Source: Oscillospiraceae bacterium (GTDB taxonomy: Bacteria > Bacillota > Clostridia > Oscillospirales > Acutalibacteraceae). From it: 5,271 bases of DNA. The number at the start of each line of letters is the position of its first letter. Within the stretch, counting starts at the first letter, position 1. The stretch is taken from the NCBI GenBank assembly GCA_021640185.1, contig JAJXDX010000174.1, forward strand, positions 1 through 5,271, in the 5' to 3' direction. The position numbers were made by a program, and so were the translations under genes. The notes beneath the pieces were generated by a model. It saw nothing but the letters and a program-made list of their open reading frames with translations. It searched no databases and was not told the origin of the DNA. Positions 1 through 5,271 of the stretch are shown one piece after another.

Positions 1-572
1 CGGTCGATCGGCCGGAGGGCATGGCCGGTCTGGACGTGATCTATGAGCTGTATCAGGCGGGCACGTGGGGCAACTGTACGGCTGCCGATTTCGCGCAGCG
101 TAAGGTCGCGATGTTCGTCGGCCTGCCCTGCAACGTGATGGGCGCCATCGGCGGCTACGAGGTCATGAGCGACGAGGTCGGCTATGTCCCGCTGCCCAAA
201 AAGGACAAAAATTCGCCGCAGTACGTCGTGGTCTGCCCGGACGGACGTGCCATCGCCTCCTGCTCACAGAACCCGCGCGCCGCGGCGGCGTGGATCTACG
301 AGTTCCAGCGGGCCGAACAGGTGCGTGACGAGTCGAGCTACGGCATCGGCAACCGCCGCCAGATGCTCTCCGACGAACATCTCAAGATCCGCAACGACTA
401 TGTGAAGAACGGCACGATGCTGTGGACGATGGTGGACGGCCTGTCGAACTGGCAGACCGAGAATCGCGGCAAATTCCTCGATGCCATCATCAAGGACGGC
501 AAAACGCCTGCTGCGGCGATCGATCAGATGCTGCCGCTGCTGGAGGATTCGCTGCGTCAGACGGTCGGCTGA
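1..572 (+). CDS. ABC transporter extracellular sugar-binding protein, family 1 (C-terminal part, 5' truncated)
   Basis: The reading frame is open from base 3 to the TGA at 570-572, giving 189 residues of the C-terminal part. The start, signal peptide and lipobox are off the left edge; the ATG at 21 is internal. The protein would bind a sugar outside the membrane and deliver it to a CUT1-type ABC importer. Supporting features are the 'PEGMAGLDVIYELYQAG' helix near the left edge and the 'DFAQRKVAMFVGLP' segment, the place where family 1 binding proteins usually read 'F..GK.AM...G'. A 'VGYVPLPKK' stretch precedes the helical C-terminal lobe, corresponding to the 'G..P.P' strand of the family. 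The C-terminus is helical with aromatic residues, as in sugar binders. No permease gene follows; the next gene starts 19 bases downstream. Permeases are therefore expected upstream or elsewhere. Family assignment is fairly sure, but the ligand can only be guessed from the neighbouring alpha-GalNAc/alpha-Gal hydrolases. Confidence 0.82.
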   Translation, partial: VDRPEGMAGLDVIYELYQAGTWGNCTAADFAQRKVAMFVGLPCNVMGAIGGYEVMSDEVGYVPLPKKDKNSPQYVVVCPDGRAIASCSQNPRAAAAWIYEFQRAEQVRDESSYGIGNRRQMLSDEHLKIRNDYVKNGTMLWTMVDGLSNWQTENRGKFLDAIIKDGKTPAAAIDQMLPLLEDSLRQTVG

Positions 573-580
573 CGGGCCGC

Positions 581-585
581 GGAGG
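581..585 (+). promoter_or_regulatory. Ribosome binding site of the DUF4832 gene
   Basis: GGAGG lies six bases before the ATG at 592. It decides the start: the same frame is open further upstream to an ATG at 481, but that start would overlap the binding-protein gene by about 90 bases and the extra residues look like shadow translation. The family's N-terminal 'PERGW' motif sits about 20 residues after the ATG at 592, as expected. Confidence 0.8.
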
Positions 586-591
586 ACGACG

Positions 592-2085
592 ATGAGCAAG
601 ATCACTTTCCCGCCCGCCGGGCGAGCGGCCGGCGCACTGCTCCCCGGTGGCCCGGAGCGCGGCTGGCGCACGCATCTTTACTGGTATGTCGACGCGGCGC
701 TCGCCCCGGACGATATGGCTCTGCGCGCACGCTACGGTGCATGGTGGTGCGAGGGCTGGCGTACGGCGGAGGAGTATTGGGAGCGGATGTTCGCCAAATT
801 CTTTTCCACCGGCACGGATCGGGTGGATACCTGTTTCGTTTATATCTATCTCACTGCCTATCACGACCAAAAGCAGTTGCCGGCGCAGGCGCTCGCGATC
901 ATCGAGCAGTTCTTCGCCTACGTGCGCAAAAAGCGGATCACGATCCTGCTCGACTTCTGCTATTGCGATAATTTTCAGGATCTCTCCACCTGCGCCGACG
1001 AAGAAACGATGCTGGCCCACATGGCGCAGCTCTCACCGATCGTGCGGCGCAATGCCGATGTGATCCACTGCATCAAGGAGGGCTTCTGCGGCGCGTTCGG
1101 CGAGTGGGCGTATCAGCACCCGCCGGTCGACCATGCCCGCGTGACGCGCGGCATCGTCGAGAGCTTCTGCGACGGGACGGGGCTTTGCTATCTTGCCCGC
1201 CTGCCGCAGTACAAAAGCGCGATCGGCCGCGGCAGCCGCTTTGCTCGCCGGATCGGCTTCGCCAACGATGCGGTCTACGGCGAGCAGACGCGCAAAAACT
1301 GGCACAGCGGCGGCTTTCAGCTGGGCACGCCGGCGTGGGAGCAGGTCAGCCGCGAGTGTGCCTATGCCCCGAATGACGGCGAGATGTGTACGAACTACGC
1401 CATGACCCATTATCATAATGACGAAACAGGCGGCACCGGCATCATCCCCTACGGGATCGACGTCATCGCCGAGGCGGCGCATCACCGCTTCTCCACGCTC
1501 AGCATCTGGCATGGCTGCCACGATTATCAGCCGCAAAACGAGCCGCTGCGCATCATGGACGAGTGGAAAAAGCAGCCGGTCACGCCCGCGCTGCTCACCG
1601 AGCGACAGGTGGTGTTCGATCCCGATTGGTTTTCGGGGGATGACTGCAGCTGCTTCGCGTTTTTGCGCGATCATCTGGGCTACCGCATCGTACTGCAGGA
1701 GGCCGAGCTGTCGGCCGACGGGACGATCGTCCTGCGGCTCAAAAACTATGGCTTTTCGGCGGCCTTTCGGATGCAGAGCGGCTTTGCCCTGCTCGACGAA
1801 CGGTTCGACCCGCTGATCGAGGCTCCCTGCGGCGATCCGGAAACATGGGTCAGCCACGATCCGGAGGATCCTCGGTCCGTCGCCGTGCCGACCTATACGC
1901 TCACGGCGCGCTTGCCGCGCCCGGCGGATGCACGGCCGGTCTATGCGGCGTTCTATCTGCGCAATGCGCTGTCCTGCTATGCGTCGGTGGCCAACGCCGT
2001 GCCGACGGTCGGCGGCTATGTGCTGCTCGGCCGCCTGCCGGAGCGCTGCCCCGAAGCGTGCGGAGCGGGCGAAAACGGAGGATGA
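592..2085 (+). CDS. DUF4874/DUF4832 domain protein, putative cytoplasmic carbohydrate-active enzyme
   Basis: This gene encodes 497 residues. The N-terminal third resembles DUF4874: 'GPERGW' at residues 20-25 (family form usually NPERGF), a barrel-like 'ITILLDFCYCDN' strand, a 'NADVIHCIKEGF' strand, and 'GAFGEW' at 167-172. The middle resembles DUF4832: 'RLPQYK', 'RIGFANDAVYGE' (D226, E231), 'THYHND' at 272-277, and 'FLRDHLGYRIVL' at about 357-368. About 125 residues of beta-rich C-terminal domain follow. The order and spacing suggest a TIM-barrel enzyme with a C-terminal beta-sandwich. E171 in GEW and D226 are plausible active-site acids, but that is inference. No signal peptide or membrane segment is visible, and 18 cysteines fit a reducing cytoplasm, although related proteins are often exported. 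The family has no activity known to me. Its place between a sugar-binding protein and GH129/GH27 enzymes suggests it acts on the same imported glycan. Family call good; function unknown. Confidence 0.8.
   Translation: MSKITFPPAGRAAGALLPGGPERGWRTHLYWYVDAALAPDDMALRARYGAWWCEGWRTAEEYWERMFAKFFSTGTDRVDTCFVYIYLTAYHDQKQLPAQALAIIEQFFAYVRKKRITILLDFCYCDNFQDLSTCADEETMLAHMAQLSPIVRRNADVIHCIKEGFCGAFGEWAYQHPPVDHARVTRGIVESFCDGTGLCYLARLPQYKSAIGRGSRFARRIGFANDAVYGEQTRKNWHSGGFQLGTPAWEQVSRECAYAPNDGEMCTNYAMTHYHNDETGGTGIIPYGIDVIAEAAHHRFSTLSIWHGCHDYQPQNEPLRIMDEWKKQPVTPALLTERQVVFDPDWFSGDDCSCFAFLRDHLGYRIVLQEAELSADGTIVLRLKNYGFSAAFRMQSGFALLDERFDPLIEAPCGDPETWVSHDPEDPRSVAVPTYTLTARLPRPADARPVYAAFYLRNALSCYASVANAVPTVGGYVLLGRLPERCPEACGAGENGG
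2077..2082 (+). promoter_or_regulatory. Ribosome binding site of the PhnP-like gene, inside the end of the DUF4832 gene
   Basis: GGAGGA ends seven bases before the ATG at 2090 and overlaps the last codons of the upstream gene, whose stop codon is at 2083-2085. This supports 2090 as the start rather than upstream in-frame ATGs such as 1928. It also places the beta-lactamase-fold 'GTGASEG' motif right after the N-terminus, as in PhnP. The arrangement suggests translational coupling. Confidence 0.78.
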
Positions 2086-2089
2086 CGCT

Positions 2090-2968
2090 ATGGCGATCTT
2101 TTTAGGTACGGGGGCCAGCGAGGGAATCCCTGCGGCGTTCTGCGGCTGTCCCGTTTGCGAAAGGGCGCGCCGCTGCGGCGGACGGGACGTTCGCTCCCGC
2201 AGCGCGTTCCTGATCGATCGGACGAGCCTGATCGATCCCGGTCCGGATATCCGGCAGCAGGTGACCCAAAACGGCATCGATCTGCGGCAGCTGCGTTCGG
2301 TGTTCGTCACCCACACGCACGAGGATCATGTCAGCATCCCGGAGCTCGGCACGCGCGGCAGCGCCGTCCCGCCGCTCGGCGGGACGGTCACGCTCTATGC
2401 CTCCGCAAAGGCTGTGGCCTTCATCCGCCGCATGATGGGGGCGTATATCCCGCCGGACGGCCGCGCGCAAGTCGACGCGGACGGAGCGCGGACATTTCCC
2501 GGCTGGCGCTTCACAGCGCTGCAGCCGTTTCGGCGTTATGCCGTCGACGGCCTGACGGTAACGCCGGTGATCGGCGCACATCTGGGTACCGCACCGGGGG
2601 AGGACGCGTTCAATTATCTCATTCGCGATCGTGAGGGGCGGCAGTTCCTTTATGCGTGCGATACCGGCTGGTACGGGGATAAAACATGGGCGTTCTTTGC
2701 CGCAGAGCGCCCGCGGCTCGACTATCTGGTCATCGAATGTACCTACGGGACTGTGCCGCTGGAGCCGCGGCAGTACGGCCATCTGGACTATGCCAACCTG
2801 CGGCTGATGCTCGATCGGTTCGCCGAGCTCGGCTGTATCGGCCGCGATACGCCGGTGTATGTCACACATATCTGCCACCTGAACACGCACAGCCATGCCG
2901 AGATGCAGGCGTATCTCGCCGCGCAGGGCTATGCGGCCACGGTGGCCTACGACGGGATGAGGGTGTAA
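2090..2968 (+). CDS. PhnP-like metallo-beta-lactamase-fold hydrolase (putative cyclic phosphodiesterase)
   Basis: This gene encodes 292 residues with no signal peptide. The N-terminus 'FLGTGASEGIP' runs into a C-x-C-x-x-C cluster (C18, C20, C23), the structural zinc site typical of PhnP-type proteins. The metal-binding motif is 'THTHEDH' with H75, H77, D79 and H80. Further ligands are H164, D191 (in 'ACDTGWYG') and H260, with H263 in 'VTHICH' completing the structural zinc site; H231 matches the extra active-site histidine. The C-terminus 'AYDGMRV' resembles the 'GFDGMEI' ending I recall for E. coli PhnP. PhnP hydrolyses 5-phosphoribosyl 1,2-cyclic phosphate in phosphonate breakdown. Here no phn gene is present and the neighbours are glycan enzymes, so the substrate is probably different, perhaps a sugar cyclic phosphate or phosphodiester. 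The gene follows the DUF4832 gene by four bases and abuts the GH129 gene. Codon 5 is TTA, the only TTA, CTA or TCA codon in this gene or the next. Family call strong; substrate open. Confidence 0.85.
   Translation: MAIFLGTGASEGIPAAFCGCPVCERARRCGGRDVRSRSAFLIDRTSLIDPGPDIRQQVTQNGIDLRQLRSVFVTHTHEDHVSIPELGTRGSAVPPLGGTVTLYASAKAVAFIRRMMGAYIPPDGRAQVDADGARTFPGWRFTALQPFRRYAVDGLTVTPVIGAHLGTAPGEDAFNYLIRDREGRQFLYACDTGWYGDKTWAFFAAERPRLDYLVIECTYGTVPLEPRQYGHLDYANLRLMLDRFAELGCIGRDTPVYVTHICHLNTHSHAEMQAYLAAQGYAATVAYDGMRV
2959..2963 (+). promoter_or_regulatory. Ribosome binding site of the GH129 gene, inside the end of the PhnP-like gene
   Basis: GAGGG lies five bases before the ATG at 2969, within the last codons of the upstream gene. 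The upstream TAA (2966-2968) directly touches this ATG with no base between, so terminating ribosomes are well placed to restart. It is a weaker match than the other three sites. Confidence 0.65.
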
Positions 2969-4831
2969 ATGAAAAAGACCGTGGAAGCGGCAGGTCGCCG
3001 CTTTACCTTCGATACGCAGCAAAACACCGTCACTGTCGCCTGCGGCGGGCGCATCTGGTGTCCGCAGGCGGAGTTTCGGCCGTTTCTGACGGTCGCAGCC
3101 AAAAAAGGCGCTGCGCCCCAAAAGCTGTTTTTCGCCGATGCGTGCGCCGTCCGGTGCGAGGACTACTCCACCGGCGTGGCGGAGGGCATCCTGACGACCT
3201 ATACCGGCTGGCTGCTGGACGGCCGGCGCACAGCGCTGCAGATCGCGACGCTGACGTGGGTACACCGCACGAGCGGCCGCCTGTATTTCGAGCTGATCCC
3301 GCTGCGCGAGCCGCGCGCCCTGCAGGTGGAGCGGGTCTGCTGGCCCGCCCCATGGGCATGGGCGCGCGATGCCGGCGCATATACGCTGCTGCCGATCCTC
3401 TACGGTATGATGATCCCCGGCGACTATGCGCACACGATCGAGGAGGTCGGCCACCCGCGCTTCTGCACGGCGTGGCTGAACATGAGCTGGTACGGGCAGA
3501 TCGACCGCGGCTGCGGCTGTATGACCACCGTGGAAACGCCGTGGGACGCGGGGCTGTCCTACTGCCACCCCGCGGACGGCTCGACACAGGTGCAGCTGCG
3601 CTGGGACGAAACGCTCGGCAAGATCGGCTATCGCCGCGTCGCGCATTGCGATTTTTTTGCCGCGTGCGACTATGTGGCGATGTGCAAAGCCTATCGCCGC
3701 TATCGGCAGGAACGCGGCGAGGTGGTCACCTTGGCACAAAAGGCGGCGCAAAACGCGCAGATCCGCCGTCTGGCCGGCTCCCCGGTCATCCACACATGGA
3801 TCCATTACGACGTGAAACCGGAGGCGGTCATCTATGACCGTCAGCATCCGGAACGCAATTTCCGTTCCACGACGTTCGACCGGCGGGCGGACGCCGTGCG
3901 GGCGATGTCCGCACAGGGGGTAAAAAAAGCCTATCTTCATCTGGACGGCTGGGGACGCGACGGCTACGACCGCGAACATCCGGACGTCCTGCCGCCGTGC
4001 GAGCGGGCGGGCGGTGCCGCCGCCATGCGGCGGCTGCAGCAGGCCTGCCGCGACAGCGGGTTCCTCTTCGCCCTGCACGATCAGTACCGTGACTATTACT
4101 ATGATGCCGCCACGTTCGACCCGCAAAACGCCGTGACCGATGCATCCGGCGCACACCCGCACGAATGCACGTGGAACGGCGGCGACCAGAGCATCCTGTG
4201 CAGTGCGCTCGCACAGCACTATGTGGAGCGTAACTATGCCGGTCTGCACGATCTGGGGATCGACCCGGACGGTGTGTATCTGGACGTGTTCTCTACCGTG
4301 GATCTCGACGAATGCGGCGACCCGATGCACCGCGTCACTCGGCGCGAGTGCATCGGCTACCGGCGCCGCTGCATGGCGCTGCTGGCCGCCCGCGGCATGA
4401 TCGTCAGCAGCGAAAGCCCGGTGGATGCGTTTTTGCCCGATATGGTGCTGTGCCACCATTTCCCGTGGGTGGATGCGCCGTTCTCCCCCGGTTGCGCCCG
4501 GTCCGTGCCGCTGTTCGGCCTCGCGTTCCATGACTGCCTGATCGCCCCGTGGCCCATGCATGACGAGGGCGATGCGCAGACCGTCATGCCGGCCCGTTTC
4601 CTGTATGCGCTGCTCAGCGGCGGCCCCGGCTATCTGGAGATCGATGCCGATCGCCCGCAGCAGGAAAAGATCGCGGTCCTTTCCCGCCTGCACGAAAAAG
4701 TCATGTACAGCGAGATGCTGTCGCACGAATTTTTGGACGATAGCGGCAAACGGCAGCGCACGGTGTTCGACGGCGGCGTGACCGTCACGGTCGACTTCGA
4801 AGCGAACACCTACACCGTCGAAGGCCTGTGA
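2969..4831 (+). CDS. GH129-like alpha-N-acetylgalactosaminidase, cytoplasmic
   Basis: This gene encodes 620 residues. About 265 N-terminal residues look like a beta-sandwich; a TIM barrel begins near 'SPVIHTWIHYD' (271-281) and runs to about 560, and a short beta-rich tail follows. Barrel motifs are 'HLDGWGRDGYD' (324-334), 'LHDQYRDYYYD' (369-379), 'CTWNGGD' (W402), 'GVYLDVFS' (D439), 'SSESPVD' (E482) and 'CHHFPW' (495-500). From memory, bifidobacterial GH129 NagBb uses D435 as nucleophile, E478 as acid/base, and conserved D330 and W398. All four map here with the same +4 offset (D439, E482, D334, W402), which is strong support. GH129 enzymes release alpha-linked GalNAc, for example from GalNAc-Ser/Thr, and act inside the cell. 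The absence of a signal peptide and the 22 cysteines agree with that. GH101 and DUF5696-type proteins are the main alternatives, since the barrel motifs resemble theirs. With the GH27 gene 25 bases downstream, the likely job is cleaving terminal alpha-GalNAc or alpha-Gal from imported glycans or glycopeptides. Confidence 0.75.
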   Translation: MKKTVEAAGRRFTFDTQQNTVTVACGGRIWCPQAEFRPFLTVAAKKGAAPQKLFFADACAVRCEDYSTGVAEGILTTYTGWLLDGRRTALQIATLTWVHRTSGRLYFELIPLREPRALQVERVCWPAPWAWARDAGAYTLLPILYGMMIPGDYAHTIEEVGHPRFCTAWLNMSWYGQIDRGCGCMTTVETPWDAGLSYCHPADGSTQVQLRWDETLGKIGYRRVAHCDFFAACDYVAMCKAYRRYRQERGEVVTLAQKAAQNAQIRRLAGSPVIHTWIHYDVKPEAVIYDRQHPERNFRSTTFDRRADAVRAMSAQGVKKAYLHLDGWGRDGYDREHPDVLPPCERAGGAAAMRRLQQACRDSGFLFALHDQYRDYYYDAATFDPQNAVTDASGAHPHECTWNGGDQSILCSALAQHYVERNYAGLHDLGIDPDGVYLDVFSTVDLDECGDPMHRVTRRECIGYRRRCMALLAARGMIVSSESPVDAFLPDMVLCHHFPWVDAPFSPGCARSVPLFGLAFHDCLIAPWPMHDEGDAQTVMPARFLYALLSGGPGYLEIDADRPQQEKIAVLSRLHEKVMYSEMLSHEFLDDSGKRQRTVFDGGVTVTVDFEANTYTVEGL

Positions 4832-4846
4832 CCCCGCCGGGATCTT

Positions 4847-4852
4847 GGAGGA
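4847..4852 (+). promoter_or_regulatory. Ribosome binding site of the GH27 gene
   Basis: GGAGGA lies four bases before the ATG at 4857, within the 25-base gap after the GH129 gene. It is the strongest site in the window. The gap holds no terminator-like hairpin, so the GH27 gene is probably on the same transcript. Confidence 0.8.
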
Positions 4853-4856
4853 TAAA

Positions 4857-5271
4857 ATGAAAAAGAAAACGCCGCCCATGGGCTGGAACTCATGGAACAC
4901 CTTCGGCAAAGACATCAGCGAACAGCTGATCTTCACCGTGGCCGACAGTCTCGTCGACAGCGGCCTGCGCGATCTGGGGTACGATCATCTGGTGATCGAC
5001 GACTGCTGGTCGCTGCGCCGCCGGGACGAATACGGCCGGCTCGTCCCGGACCCGGAAAAATTCCCCCACGGGATGAAGGCCGTCGCCGACTATCTCCACG
5101 AACGGGGCCTGAAGTTCGGGATGTATTCCTGCGCGGGCAACCTCACCTGCGGCGGGCATCCCGGCTCGTTCGAACACGAGTTCGTCGACGCCGCCACGTT
5201 CGCCGCGTGGGACGTCGACTTTCTCAAATACGATTACTGCTACCACAGCAAGGTCGTCCACGGCCGTTATC
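4857..5271 (+). CDS. GH27 alpha-galactosidase / alpha-N-acetylgalactosaminidase (N-terminal part, 3' truncated)
   Basis: 138 residues are visible before the right edge. The catalytic barrel begins at once with 'PPMGWNSWN' (6-14), so there is no signal peptide and the enzyme should be cytoplasmic. 'VIDDCW' (46-51) carries the substrate-binding pair D48/D49. 'GMYS' supplies Y90 and 'TCGGHPGS' supplies C98. 'FLKYDYC' (122-128) holds K124, the nucleophile D126 and C128. From D48 on, these line up with human alpha-galactosidase A (D92, D93, Y134, C142, K168, D170, C172, as I recall them) at a constant offset of 44. The enzyme is a retaining exo-hydrolase for terminal alpha-galactose or alpha-GalNAc. 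The loop that separates the two specificities lies beyond the window, so the substrate cannot be read. H101 replaces the tyrosine or phenylalanine usual in the 'GYPGS' motif. The acid/base aspartate and C-terminal domain are not visible. Its position right after a GH129 gene suggests a partner exo-enzyme. Confidence 0.93.
   Translation, partial: MKKKTPPMGWNSWNTFGKDISEQLIFTVADSLVDSGLRDLGYDHLVIDDCWSLRRRDEYGRLVPDPEKFPHGMKAVADYLHERGLKFGMYSCAGNLTCGGHPGSFEHEFVDAATFAAWDVDFLKYDYCYHSKVVHGRY

Larger units (their letters stand above)
1..5271 (+). other. Predicted polycistronic glycan uptake and degradation operon (open at both ends)
   Basis: All five genes run on the + strand, separated by 19, 4, 0 and 25 bases. 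Each of the four complete gene starts has its own purine-rich ribosome binding site, and no hairpin plus T-run or promoter-like element can be seen between them. The content is an ABC sugar-binding protein followed by two glycoside hydrolases, a DUF4832 protein and a PhnP-like hydrolase. This suggests one transcript for import and cytoplasmic breakdown of an oligosaccharide. The promoter, any regulator and the permease genes would lie outside the window. The single-transcript reading is an inference from spacing and orientation. Confidence 0.75.

Noticed and set aside
481..591. Earlier in-frame start for the DUF4832 gene at 481
   Set aside because: It would overlap the binding-protein gene by about 90 bases, has no good ribosome binding site and adds an arginine- and cysteine-rich stretch that looks like shadow translation. 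The GGAGG at 581-585 supports 592.
1928..2089. Earlier in-frame starts for the PhnP-like gene
   Set aside because: The extra residues are Arg/Met/Cys-rich shadow translation of the DUF4832 gene. The GGAGGA at 2077-2082 and the family N-terminus both support 2090.
1033..2316. Minus-strand open frame of 427 codons
   Set aside because: It runs in codon register opposite the DUF4832 gene and ends at a TCA codon of that gene (1033-1035). No recognisable domain; a codon-bias artefact.
2090..2968. Phosphonate-utilisation (phn) locus
   Set aside because: Only a PhnP-like protein is present. None of the C-P lyase genes are in the window and all neighbours are glycan-related, so the symbol phnP was not assigned.
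2686..3837. Plus-strand open frame of 383 codons in another frame
   Set aside because: It overlaps the PhnP-like and GH129 genes completely and its translation is low-complexity Arg/Ala/Gly-rich sequence without motifs.
4832..4856. Possible terminator or promoter in the gap before the GH27 gene
   Set aside because: The 25 bases contain only a short GC-rich CCCGCCGGG stretch and the ribosome binding site. There is no stable hairpin with a T-run and no room for a promoter.
2102..4936. Very long minus-strand open frame (944 codons)
   Set aside because: It is in exact codon register opposite two well-supported + strand genes, its translation shows no family motif, and its length follows from the lack of TTA, CTA and TCA codons in the sense genes.

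Overview
The window holds part of one co-directional gene cluster on the + strand. In order it contains the C-terminal part of an ABC-transporter sugar-binding lipoprotein (1-572, 5' end cut off), a DUF4874/DUF4832 protein (592-2085), a PhnP-like metallo-beta-lactamase-fold hydrolase (2090-2968), a glycoside hydrolase that best matches family GH129 alpha-N-acetylgalactosaminidase (2969-4831), and the N-terminal part of a GH27 alpha-galactosidase/alpha-N-acetylgalactosaminidase (4857-5271, 3' end cut off). The gaps between genes are 19, 4, 0 and 25 bases. Four genes have a clear GGAGG- or GAGGG-type ribosome binding site. No terminator or promoter is visible between genes, so this reads as one polycistronic operon that continues on both sides. 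No stretch over 25 bases lacks a gene.

Organism: the DNA is GC-rich and codons TTA, CTA and TCA are almost absent. Lysine is still often AAA, the Shine-Dalgarno sites are strong, and the enzymes are cysteine-rich (18 Cys in the 497-residue DUF4832 protein, 22 in the 620-residue GH129 protein). Together this fits an anaerobic, gut-type member of the Bacillota (Clostridia, such as Oscillospirales or Christensenellales-like groups). That is an inference from composition and gene content; nothing here fixes the taxon.

How the genes may work together: the binding protein would capture a glycan or glycopeptide outside the cell and pass it to permeases that are not in the window. The three enzyme genes with an intact 5' end downstream of it, and the GH27 gene, encode no visible signal peptide, so degradation should be cytoplasmic. 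GH129 and GH27 both remove terminal alpha-linked GalNAc or galactose. A reasonable model is import and intracellular dismantling of alpha-GalNAc/alpha-Gal glycans such as mucin O-glycan fragments, Tn-antigen glycopeptides or blood-group-type termini. The DUF4832 protein may be a further carbohydrate-active enzyme. The PhnP-like phosphodiesterase, with every expected metal ligand present but no phosphonate genes nearby, is the least expected member and may point to a phosphorylated or cyclic-phosphate intermediate.
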